From Takakia lepidozioides (taxonomy: Eukaryota > Streptophyta > Takakiopsida > Takakiales > Takakiaceae), in contig CM060731.1 in the NCBI GenBank assembly GCA_030704615.1, forward strand, positions 75,248,756 to 75,312,755: a DNA stretch of 64,000 bases, given 5' to 3'. The notes beneath the pieces were generated by a model. It was not told where the DNA came from, did not search any database, and saw only the letters and a program-made list of their open reading frames with translations. A program made the position numbers and the translations under genes. How positions within the stretch are numbered: position 1 is the first letter of the stretch; each line of letters begins with the position of its first letter. Shown one piece after another: positions 54,532-64,000 of the stretch.

Positions 54532-55845
54532 GATCTGAATGTAATAAAAAATAAGTAAAATCGTCTCATCTCTCATCATCTTGCCCTTGTCTGGAACACT
54601 GAATACAAAGCAAGTCTGGGAAACCCATCAGGGATTCACCAACCCCCAGTCTGCGAACCAACTTCAAAGACAGACACGAAAACAGAACAAATCTCTGCAG
54701 ACTCATCATCAGTCTGTCATCTTCTCCGCGCTTGTCAGCCGCCACACAAACCCCATGTTCATCCATCATACAATCATCCATCAACAGAAATCAGTCCAAA
54801 GATGAAAAATTACATCCGTCCAACATCCGTCTATGCCCGTTCTCAATCCATACATGAACGAGTTCACACATCCGTCAGCATTCATCCATGTCCACCACGT
54901 ACTTCTAAAAACTCGGTACTAGCTCACTTTAGTACCTTCACTCGTAACTTTAGTATCTCGTGGGCGGCTCCACGTCACCCATATCCCGGGCTTGTTCGAG
55001 TCTCTAGAACGAGTTCCCGTTGTTTCTCGTGAGAGGAACTCTCTCGGGCCGAGAAGTTCCTAGTGATGGGAATGTAAAGCCGCCACGCGGAATCCCACGC
55101 GTTCGGACGCGAGCGCATAGCGTAAATGGGATGCTTTTTGGGCACGTGGCCCTTCATATTCCAACCAAATTGTGGGGCTACCGGGAACTCCCGGTTCCCG
55201 GTGCCTCTTTTGACCTGGTGGGCGGGAAGCCGACGTGCCACGTTCTTCAACCCTCGCTGCTGCCACATCGTCTTCCTCCTCGTGCTGGAATCGGCAAGTG
55301 AATAATAAGTTGCTGGAGCATCGCTCGATTGCAGATTCGCACTGTGCACGGTTGCGTCAGTCGGTGTTGAACAATCCCGAGGAGTTGAGTCGCTGGTGTG
55401 TAGAGTCTTGTGAATTTAGTTTAGTTTCTGGCTTTTTCTTTCTGGTGTTTCGATTTGCCAGAGTTTGCTGCTTGCGAACAGATGTTCTGGTTGAGGCGAG
55501 GTGGATCCTGTATGTGATATGAGTGACGGTGTTTTTCTTCTCTGAAGGTTGGAGTTGTTTTCTCGGTGGTTGTTAGTATCCGGTAGATCGCCATCGAGAG
55601 AAGGATTTTGGAGTTCCTTACCGTCAGAAGTGAGTGTTGGAGTATTTTTGGCGAATTTTTCTTCGTATGAACTAGAGGGTAGGTTTTGAAGGTTGCGGGA
55701 CAAGTACTGTTGAATTAAGGATTTCTCGCCTCCTCTGTCCCAGGCTGTATTGGAAATCTATTAGCCTTCTGTAGTTTGTGATCTGGGAGTGAGAGCGCTC
55801 ATTTATCAGATCTAACGCCTCTGGTAAAGAAAGACGTCATCGGGT
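54532..55845. promoter_or_regulatory. Intergenic; promoter and 5' leader of the ELIP/SEP-like gene
   Basis: AATAAAAAATAAG at about 54,543 is a plausible invertase polyadenylation region. Repeated ATCCGTC/CATCCATC phrases occur at 54.7-54.9 kb. ACGTGGC and CACGTC motifs (about 54,969, 55,141 and 55,234) are ACGT-core elements of the kind found in light- and stress-responsive plant promoters. No gene seen. Confidence 0.35.
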
Positions 55846-56676
55846 ATGGAGGCGCTTAGGGCACATAGTGTGGTTGGTATTAGCTTACTGCCGGAGAGGG
55901 ATGTGTGTCCTTGCTCACGCAGCAGCGTCGTGACAGATCTGTGCATCGTACGAGACTATAGTAGCAGGTTGTTGACAAGAAGACTATCTCTGGCCACGGG
56001 CTCAAAGAAGTCAAGTAAGATTTTTTTATCAGGTCACAAAGTTCGAGAGGATAGTCCAAGGTCGAGGATCTCATGCCAAGCAGGAAGCGGAGTTTCGGTT
56101 TCGGAAAATGGAGATCCATACAGGTCAGTGCAAGACAGAGTAGGAGAGATCAAAGCGGAAAGAGAACGGCAAGGCTCAGATCCCGCACACATTACGTTTA
56201 GCGCGTCAGATACAGAGATGACAACAACTGCTAAATTCAAGAAGATGAGAAACAGCGACAGAGCGATTCTACCTCCGAGGATGTGTACTCTACGGGCGTT
56301 CGGGCAGGGGGAAGGAGTGATGACTGGTTTAGAAGGGTCGGTTTACGAGCTTCTGGCGGCCAGTATCGAAGCATCTGCCCAATTGCGCAGTTTTGAGATT
56401 TTATCAGGGCGCCTTGCCATGATGGCTTTTTTCGTCGCCATAGGAGTTGAGACGGTTACGGGAAGTAGTGTGTTCAAGGGCATTGACGTGAAGGAGCTTG
56501 GGCAGATAGCAGCTCTAAGTGCCCTGGCTGCGGTATCTGCGGCAGGGTTTGCATTAGCCTGGCGCGCGAAAGCTCACGTAGCCTCCACTCTGTCGACAGG
56601 CTGTCTCAATTTGGTCGATACAGCAGTCGACACGGTCATCGATGGTCTTTTCTACGATGAAGACAGTCTGACATAG
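55846..56676 (+). CDS. ELIP/SEP-like (LHC-like) thylakoid protein
   Basis: Intronless, 276 aa. The first ~90 residues are Ser/Arg-rich with few acidic residues, fitting a plastid transit peptide. A linker follows, then SAQLRSFEILSGRLAMMAFF, the chlorophyll-binding helix motif E-x3-GR-x-AM-x2-F, continuing VAIGVETVTGSSVFKGI, and a second hydrophobic helix IAALSALAAVSAAGFALAW. Two helices and the ETVTG segment match the stress-enhanced/early-light-induced group of LHC-like proteins, which sit in thylakoids and handle chlorophyll under excess light. Lack of introns and the ACGT-core upstream motifs are compatible with light-stress induction. It could also be a LIL or one-helix-derived variant. 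Confidence 0.75.
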   Translation: MEALRAHSVVGISLLPERDVCPCSRSSVVTDLCIVRDYSSRLLTRRLSLATGSKKSSKIFLSGHKVREDSPRSRISCQAGSGVSVSENGDPYRSVQDRVGEIKAERERQGSDPAHITFSASDTEMTTTAKFKKMRNSDRAILPPRMCTLRAFGQGEGVMTGLEGSVYELLAASIEASAQLRSFEILSGRLAMMAFFVAIGVETVTGSSVFKGIDVKELGQIAALSALAAVSAAGFALAWRAKAHVASTLSTGCLNLVDTAVDTVIDGLFYDEDSLT

Positions 56677-58230
56677 GGACTAGACCGTCTCTATACTCAA
56701 GCAGCAGTCTTTGTGATGCCTTCCAGCGGAGCATGTCCTTTGTTACTCCGCTGCTTACGTGCCCATGAGCAGGGTCGTTGGGTTGCGAAATACCTCTTGA
56801 GGTATGTACTGGTCGTAAATCATGCCAAAAAGTTGGAATCTTTCCATTTAGTTGACGATGGAAGGGGTCTTTACATGCCTTCCAGTTTTGAGCTTCGTGT
56901 GAAGCAGTGTAAAAGTGGATTTCCATCTCATGACTTCATCAATGGAAGGTGGAAGAAGACTCGAATGGGTGAGGCGAAAAGTTTCCAGAAGAGGCGCAAA
57001 AGCAGCGATGAACTGAGCATTTCGTTTATGAGATATCGTTCTTCCCCTCAGGAAATTGGCTCTCTGTACATATTAGAGATACTTACACATTGGTAAGGTT
57101 TGATTGCCATTATAGCCGCAATTGGGCCACAATCGTGGCCCTTCAGCTGATTAACGAGGATTTGACAAATGCAGCTGATCGATTACCCTAAGTGCCTAAT
57201 CTCAAGTTGACAGTAATTGCACTCGATAGAGGTATAGCTGTCATTGCAGTGTGCTTAGTAATCTAGTCACTCCGACCCTCCGAATGGCTTCGAGGGAGGG
57301 AGGAAGGTAGACAGCGTGTTTGTACTTGTACATAAGATATTGGGTGTTCAACATGTATTTAGCATAGGGTTGATTTACAAAGCCCTACAAATGCGTCTTC
57401 ACAGCACATTTATGGCCCACACCCTTACAGCTGTTGCTGGTTTAGCTCCTCGTTATGGATTCTGAAAATTTGTAACCTTAATGGCTTTGTGTTTATTGGC
57501 TCTCTTGTAGAGAGAGACTTAGCAACTTGTTCAAGTCAATGGAGAAAATATGGTCAAAGGAACTTACACCGTGTTGAGGCTCCGATTGGTGTGTTGTGCT
57601 GAGTCATGGCCCTTACTCTCACCTTCCTCTTATGTTTTGCCAAAGCAAGAGAACTCATCTCAGTTTTTTTTCCTTTTTCCAAAATCGCAGGCGGGGCTAC
57701 ATGTACCTTGTGCCCATGTGGCGAGACTAACGAGGTGACACGGTTAGAAAAGTGATTCCATGTGGTACGTTCTAAATGGGTCACCCTGGCAAAATTAGGC
57801 TCCTGCTACTCAGCTACTCACTTTTTTGGCGAAATTTTCGGATTTTACCCCCCAAAATGTTTTGTACTTGTAGCTGACCCATTGTCCAGGTCAAATTCTG
57901 ACGACATTTTGCCAGCCAAAAAAAAAACACTGGAATCTAAGCATACTTTGTCAAAAATATTTCTTATGTAAACATGTAAACCCAATGGTCATCTTATTTT
58001 ATTTTATTCTATTCTATTAAAAATACTGAACCCCTAAAAGTAAACAGCTTTTTTCTAACCTTAACTGCAAAAATTTCCCAGATTTATTCAACATTCAAAA
58101 TTTTCTCAAAGATATGCATTGCTACATCTGCATTAAAATCTATACACCTTCACCGGTCAATCACGTTCATAATTGTATGGCTTAATTCCACCTCAAATTT
58201 CATGATATATTTCAATAAAAGTTGGAATAT
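56677..58230. other. 3' flank and gene-free stretch
   Basis: A 127-codon frame at 56,713-57,096 has no motif and probably lies in the 3' untranslated part of the ELIP/SEP-like gene. After 57.1 kb the sequence is AT-rich with no supported gene. Confidence 0.4.
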
Positions 58231-58234
58231 AATA

Positions 58235-58450
58235 ACCATTTATTTTTCTTTTTTTAAAGGGAAACACCTGGGAGCGACAGCCGGCTCACAAATCAGGAAT
58301 CAGGCCCCTTAATTATAGTGTGAGGAAAAAATATCCTCTTTCAAAGTAACCTCGCCCTTAAAGCTTTCGCATGGGACAAAAGCGGGAGAAGAATATACCA
58401 CAACCATCCATGTAGTAGGATTTGACCTCAGAATCATCTGGGTGACAGTG
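58235..58450 (-). mobile_element. SINE fragment, same family as at 25.3-26.0 kb
   Basis: AAAGGGAAACACCTGGGAGC, CACAAATCAGG...CAGGCCCCTTAATT and AGGATTTGACCTCAGAATCA align with the 25-kb copy in the same order, including the 3' T/A-rich end on the left. The A-box part is missing or diverged. Confidence 0.65.
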
Positions 58451-58499
58451 AGGGCACTACATGGAAATAATCTGCAACCTTTGCAAAATAGAAAAATAA

Positions 58500-59166
58500 A
58501 GTCACAAATCTTAGCCTCTCATTTTTGAATAATTGGGAATTTAAGGCGCACATGGCGCCCGCGACCACCCGGAGGGTCCGGGTCTGCTCGCAGGTTGGGT
58601 CTGTTGGCAGGTCGGGTCTCTTGGCGGGTCTTGGGTCCAACTGAATGGTCTGCTTGTCGCGCCGCAGCCCGCCCGCAGGACTTAGAAATTTTTGCGGGAA
58701 AACTCGCCCATCAATACACGTGCAACGCCAACCGAAACCATCGTTAATACACATTTGGCACAACAAGATTTGAACCCACAATCTCATAGGTACCACTCAA
58801 TGCACCCAACCACCACAGTACCCACTGCTTGCTAATAACCTAACATTTTTTTTCTCTCTTAACCTAAAAAACGGCCAGAGTCAGCCCCAACGCCGTCTAG
58901 GGTCAAGGGCCTGCGGACCCGACCTCGCGGCAGACCTACCCGAGCTGAGTGTCAGGGCATGTGGACCCTACCTAGCGGACCCTACCTAGCGGCAGACCCA
59001 CCCGGGCCGAGTCTCGCGGTAAACCATACCTAGGGCAGACCCACCCGGGCCGGGTCATGGGTCGCAGCGGGGCCACCCAAGGGCGCCCGACGTCCGTGCG
59101 TGGGGCCCGCTGCCTGGCGTGAGCCTTAAACTCCCAATTATTCAACAATGAGAAGCCAAATCTTAT
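58500..59166. mobile_element. Foldback/TIR element with GC-rich core
   Basis: The left end TCACAAATCTTAGCCTCTCA...TTGAATAATTGGGAATTTAA is mirrored at 59,120-59,166 (reverse complement TCATAAGATTTGGCTTCTCA...TTGAATAATTGGGAGTTTAA), giving inverted ends of about 47 bp. The core has many GGGTC/GACCC-type imperfect repeats (GCAGACCCACCCGGGCCG twice) and, at about 58,740-58,800, a tRNA-like stretch. No coding region. Confidence 0.6.
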
Positions 59167-61194
59167 GACATTCCCAAATAGTTGTGATCCAACTAAGCCC
59201 AGTTCCCATAACAATCCCTCTCGTAATGTTGGACAGTTTCTCCTAGTTTCTAGATTTTCTAGCCTAGATTTGGATATATCTCCTTTGTAGATTTGGAGGG
59301 CAAGCAACACGTTGCACTTCCAGCACTTTGCCACCTTTCTCTTATCTTAAGAAAAATTTGGGTTTGTTGTTCAAAAACGGAATGGTCCTAATGTTTTCAA
59401 TCAAGTCAAAAAGATCCTCACAAATTTTTGATTGATTCCATCCATGTAATCCCTAGTAGATGGAGTTTACATCTACATTGACCCATTGTTTCTTAATGCT
59501 TATCCAATGCGCCACCCATTCTTGCAAGAAACCCCATTCCACTTTGCCCTTCTCATGCTCATCTCTGTCACCTGCCAAACTACTGTTGGCATCGGAATAG
59601 ACACTCCGGTAGAATAGATCTTCCTGCAAATGCTGCATGTTGGAGCTTTGGTTTCCGTTGAGAAGCCATAGAAAACTTTGCGTTGGAGTGAAACTGCGAG
59701 GCCACAAGATGGTCGCGTAGGCGTTTAGGGTTTGAAACAAGAGCCTTGTCGCACAGCACTTTCCTAGTGGAAGGACAAAATATAATTAAATAAATTAAAA
59801 TTATTGAATGCAGGCTTAATAATACCATATATGCAATATATGTGAACTTAGTGCATTTGTTCAAACGTGAATGGAGAGTCATAAATTGTAGTATTTAGAA
59901 TTGTAATGTGTGAAAAGAAGTTTTGAATATTTATAGTTATTTGTCGATATGCCATCATGTTGCAAAATATTTACATCTTTTTACACACTCAGTTTGAATG
60001 CACCATTGTACCTTTTGCAGATGAATTACATTTGTTAATTCTGCGTAATTATGTCATGTCAGTGCTAAAACAGTTTCATGCTCGACCTATCTGAATTTCA
60101 ATTTTCTTCGACAAATCTTAATGAGTTTTATCTCTTGCTTATAGGTAATATAAGTTAGTTCCTCACTCACCAAAGAAATTTTATGACATTATGGAACATT
60201 TTGATTTTGTACACTTATAATATTGCTTAATGTATGAGAGGACAAATATGATTTTTTCAACGGTCAGGATCACGTCTGGAGGTGTAGATACGACACAGTA
60301 ATAGTTGGCTTCCATGTAAGAATGGCCCTCTATGTACCTGGCCCACGAATTAAGGGAGGAAACGGACAAAAATGGCCGGGTACACATATCTCTTCCATGT
60401 TTGAGACAGCATGGACCGGTCGCCAAGCTAGCGCGTTTGTAGCGAACCCCGATAAAATGGGATGGGAGTTCGACGGATGAGTACAGCGAATTGATTGCAG
60501 TGTCCACTTACCTGCATGAGCCGGTTGCAAACCCACCACGACTTGCTAAAGCCATTTGCAACTTGCTTTGGAACATCCATCTATCGACCAACGATTGTTC
60601 TCAAACCTGGAGGAGGTTTCTTCTCCATATTGGAAGTAACCAGACCGCAAATGTATTCAAATGTGGAAACAGTGACACAGAAAAAATTATTGAACTAACC
60701 AGGATGTCTTTCAAGACAAAATTTGAATATTAATCCCACCATATGCCTGCAACACTATGACTACAATAATATGATTGCACATATAGCGGCGCCAATTGGC
60801 CCCATGGACCATGTGGCAGACATAAAATCCAATGAGAGTCAGATGCATGACTCCACTAGGATAGTACCATAATAGTACCATGCAGACACGTGTCATTCAT
60901 ATGTCCAAGTATAGTCATATACATGACTGGCAACGCATTACACGTGCCAGTACATCACTCCACCACATGTGAAATCAACATATCAACACGTGTAGGCTCT
61001 GATGCCTCTCATCCACAGTCATATATCACAGTCATAACGTTGTCTAGAAGACCCTACTGACAAAGGAAACCTGACCCGTGCTCCGACCTACACGTGTAAT
61101 TGATTTCGACTTGATGTACCATGGGCCAAAATCAACACCAACGGTTTCTGTCTTTGTTGTCCTTTTTCACAAGAATTGCATATGTCAATTCATC
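59167..61194. other. AT-rich, gene-poor
   Basis: A minus-strand frame at 59,580-59,882 contains VLCDKALVSNPKRLRDHLVA, vaguely like a BED-finger region of hAT transposases, too short to call. A single GCGGCGCCAATTGG box occurs at about 60,786. Nothing else is supported. Confidence 0.4.
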
Positions 61195-61310
61195 ACAGAG
61201 GACCAAGAGAGGGAGTCCACAAGAAATGTTCTGGCATCTGTAGGGATGTGAGGACACTATGTAATTGGTCAGATATAAGGTACAAACTTTAAAGCAATGA
61301 GGCATTTCAT
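61195..61310 (+). repeat. Copy of the OSB-PPR linker sequence
   Basis: AGAGAGGGAGTCCACAA...TTCTGRCATYTSTRGG...AATGAGGCATTTYATCAGATTCA resembles 33,085-33,215, the linker between an OSB PDF copy and a PPR-like start. Non-coding here. Confidence 0.6.
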
Positions 61311-61324
61311 CAGATTCAAATGGC

Positions 61325-61560
61325 TACAATATTTTAGTACAACAAAATTTCAGTATTTCAGTATTTCAATCGAAATTTTCAGCAAGTATTTCAAGATTTC
61401 AATATTCAGCAAGTATTTCAAGCAAGTATTTTAATATTTCAGCAAGTTTCTCAGCAAAGTATTTCAAGCAAGTATTTTAATATTTCAGCTATTTCTTCAG
61501 CAAGTATTTCAGTATTCCAGTTAGTATTTCAACAAGCATTTCAATATTTTAATAATTAGT
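61325..61560. repeat. Imperfect short tandem repeat (TATTTCAGCAAG)n
   Basis: Irregular repetitions of ATTTCAGCAAGTATTTCAAG-type words over about 230 bp, with a step of roughly 11-22 bp. No coding. Confidence 0.75.
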
Positions 61561-61921
61561 AAGCCTGAAGATCAGTGTTGCCATAATATTGTACATCAAT
61601 ATATAATTCATACATCAATAAAGTTCCGTCGGAGCCTTTCTATTTTATAAATAAAAATATTTTTCCTATATGCAGAACATGTTTAAAATATATTTTGAAT
61701 ATGTGATTATTTTATTTCAATATAACATTTGAAGGAAATTTTCTACTTCGAGTCTTAGGGTGGAGCCATTACGCGACTAGCTTGTAGACATGTAGTTGGT
61801 CTATATTTTTCGAAATTGACAAAGATCTCGTCAAGTTATGCTTGCAATTATAAGTTGGCTAGAGGCCCGTTTCGAGCCGCGCGGGCGCTTAGAGAAAACT
61901 TGATAAACTCATTTTGGAGGA

Positions 61922-62100
61922 CACTACAACAAATTGCGGTTTTATGACTATTTTTTAGTCAGATCATTTGTCATTTATGACTACTGGGGCCTGCTGAGAT
62001 AAAAGTTTTGTCATGTCTAACATCACACTAAAAAGTCAGAAACTGATATCTGTTGTGACTGTCATGTATGACTAGAGTTCTGGCATTACCCGGTATTTTC
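61922..62100 (+). mobile_element. CACTA-type transposon end
   Basis: CACTACAACAAATTGCGGTT is a typical plant CACTA/EnSpm terminus (CACTACAA-AAA). Subterminal TATGACTA and TAGTCA motifs recur in both orientations just inside. No transposase and no matching right end (…TTGTAGTG) were found before 63.8 kb. Confidence 0.55.
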
Positions 62101-62699
62101 AGCAGTCTATGTTACTATTATTCGTATGCATATATACTACCTGAACAAGACCTGCATATACTGAGGACTGCGCCAGAAAAGGTTGCCTACCAAGGACAAA
62201 GACCCCCCCCACATTTTGCATTGGCCTCACAAGAAGACAACACCAACAAAGACATGAAATAATGAATGCACAAACGACTGTCATGACTCATTTTTGGGAT
62301 AAAAAACGGTCCAAAATATGTACGGCAAAAAATCGTATGGATGGGTAAGTATCAAAACACCAGGGAAACAAATCTGGTGCTAAATGTGCACGTCCTCACA
62401 AAGACCCCCTGTGAAGAATTCTACAGGGCCTAGCGATTGTGAAAACAAATAACCTTATCCCCTGAGCTTCTCTATCTTTACTAATTTGTCGCTCCATAGT
62501 GTATTGTTTCCCAAAGCATCCCCCAACTCTGTATGGGGTGGCCTCACATCCACATAATCACCATCTTGTTCCCACAAAGCTTCCCCACGAGACCATCTGG
62601 AAAATCCCTATTACTGGCAGCAATATGCACTGACTCACAGAGCAATCCATTTAGATAAAAAATTAGTAAGTGCTTATCACCTCGGACCTTCGGCAGAAT

Positions 62700-63600
62700 G
62701 TACTCACCGACAATGGATTAGCGAGTGTTGAAAGGGAGGACAATTTCCCTCCCTTGGCCCTCCCCAGCCCCAACTGACAAGGGAGTGGTCAGAGAGAATA
62801 GTGAAGACTAGTCCAGCTAAAATCGGCGTAATTAAGAGCCACTTTGCCTTGTGACTACTCCCCCCTTAATTCGGGGGTGGGCCCTATAATGGGAGTGGTC
62901 ACAGTTAAGTCAATGTGAGGCGCATTAGCAAGGTTGCTCTCATTCAAGTCCCCCCAGTGACTGCAACGATGATCTGTCGGTGGAGGTTCAGGGACGTTAC
63001 GATGGGGAGCGCATGACCCCTCCATATTCAGCTTGCATGATGTTGACGGTGGAGCCACACAAGAATTGTTTGGTGATTATGTATTGCCTGCACATGAGAC
63101 TGACAATGACTATTTGTCAAACTTTCTTGCTATTGCTTTCTGGTAGTCCATCATCTGCTTCATAAAACCTCTTAGCTCACATATATCATTGCCATGCGGC
63201 ATTCTGCCGTTGCCGCATTTCTTCCACTCACCGGACTACTGCTGTATATCCAAAACTCCATTCCTGCCCTACAGAGGAACATGATAAATGCCGATGTGCA
63301 TGCTAACACCATGAATGAAAAAAAGACATGTTTGAACCAGTGTTGGATTGGTATCGTGTTTTGGAGATACCAGGAGGGTCTTGGTAACTAGTATAAAAAT
63401 TTAGAGATGTCCCAAACACGGGTACTATGCAATAATAATAATAAAAACCCAGATTTTGTTACTTGTAGGGTATCGATAATGCCAACATTTCACTTTTGCA
63501 GACTTGGTATCAACAAGTGTATGAAAACCTTGATACCCGCTGATATCAACTTCGGGTAAAGTATCAAAAATTTACATTTCAGAGAGAAACACACTTTTTT
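62700..63600. other. No supported gene
   Basis: Short frames only. A CCCCCC-flanked inverted phrase (CTACTCCCCCCTTAATTCGG with GGGCCC) near 62,855-62,885 shows no coding context. Confidence 0.35.
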
Positions 63601-63620
63601 TTTAATATTTAAAAAAAAAA

Positions 63621-63640
63621 GCTGAAGTGCGCACTTCAGC
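63621..63640. repeat. Perfect 20-bp palindrome
   Basis: GCTGAAGTGCGCACTTCAGC is exactly self-complementary and is followed by a further GGCTGAAGTGCAC / GTGCACT-related pair up to about 63,672. It could form a hairpin or cruciform. It is next to an A-run at 63,611-63,620. Confidence 0.85.
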
Positions 63641-63781
63641 GGCTGAAGTGCACCACCTCAGCCGCTGAGTGCACTGAATATTATAACATGCATATGGAAA
63701 CTTTTGGCCTTGCATTTATAATCATTTTCAGTGCCACTGTTTTTCTTTCCAACCACAAAGACTAATGCTGAATGCGACAGA

Positions 63782-64000
63782 CACTACTACATATTAACGT
63801 TTTTATGACTACGGGTGATATAAACCTTGGTAACCATGACTATATATGTGACTACGAAGTGATGAAGCCCATTGATGGGTGCATTTTAATATATTTTAAT
63901 CTAATGCAGTCATACATTTTACTACATGACTAGGAGCCACGGTCAAACATTGTTGACCAAGTACATAGGCTTGGTTTATATAACTAGTAGTCATACGCAA
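63782..64000 (+). mobile_element. Second CACTA-like end, running off the window
   Basis: CACTACTACATATTAACGTT followed by TTTATGACTACGG shares its layout (CACTAC..., then TTTATGACTA) with the end at 61,922. Subterminal TGACTA/TAGTCA words continue to the window edge. Confidence 0.45.

Noticed and set aside
56713-57096. 127-codon ORF after the ELIP/SEP-like gene
   Set aside because: No recognisable motif and its position fits a 3' untranslated region.
59453-59882. hAT transposase BED-finger fragment
   Set aside because: Only a vague CDK...RLRDHL resemblance; too short and without paired ligands.

Overview
The window is eukaryotic nuclear DNA from a green plant lineage (streptophyte). Evidence: a cell-wall-type invertase that keeps the plant 9-nt mini-exon, PPR repeats of the plant E-motif type, organellar ssDNA-binding (OSB) motifs, an ELIP/SEP-like chlorophyll-binding protein, plant-type GT-AG introns, and abundant Ty3/gypsy and Mutator-type elements. 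A MORN-repeat protein resembling radial-spoke head proteins hints at motile sperm, so a seed-free land plant (fern, lycophyte, bryophyte) or a charophyte is more likely than a flowering plant. I cannot name the species.

Layout. 1-0.46 kb: tandem array of a ~64-bp unit with a palindromic box. 0.6-5.6 kb: an unknown ORF, then a decayed Mutator-like transposase on the minus strand. 6.0-6.5 kb: PPR pseudogene. 7.6-13.2 kb: a gene island with a complex I ESSS-like subunit, a secreted Cys-rich protein, a four-exon MORN protein and a three-exon GNAT acetyltransferase. 13.5-25.0 kb: a decayed Ty3/gypsy element with 336-bp terminal repeats. It carries captured host fragments (LUC7-like, GIY-YIG-like) upstream of gag, a C5-cytosine DNA methyltransferase between protease and reverse transcriptase, and a PHD finger after integrase. 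25.2-26.0 kb: a tRNA-derived SINE split by a small TIR element. 26.8-29.4 kb: PPR and OSB pseudogene pieces. 29.1-41.9 kb: a three-level nest. Inverted OSB-derived arms enclose a plus-strand gene split by a minus-strand gypsy element, whose reverse transcriptase is in turn split by a 5.3-kb TIR element full of OSB fragments, a LINE scrap and a broken zinc-finger-like gene. 42.9-44.4 kb: a second palindromic-box array with the same ~60-65-bp period as the left edge. 44.9-47.9 kb: a five-exon AIG1/GIMAP-like GTPase ending in a CaaX box. 49.2-54.5 kb: an eight-exon GH32 invertase. 55.8-56.7 kb: an intronless ELIP/SEP-like gene. 57-64 kb: gene-poor, AT-rich, with a foldback element, SINE pieces and two CACTA-type ends.

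The intact-looking host genes are ESSS, the Cys-rich protein, MORN, GNAT, AIG1, invertase and ELIP/SEP-like. They have unrelated roles (respiration, secretion, axoneme/membrane, acetylation, membrane GTPase, sucrose cleavage, photoprotection) and are not an operon or cluster. The most unusual system is the retrotransposon that combines a DNA methyltransferase with a PHD finger. This copy is dead through many stops and frameshifts, but all the diagnostic motifs can still be read in order.
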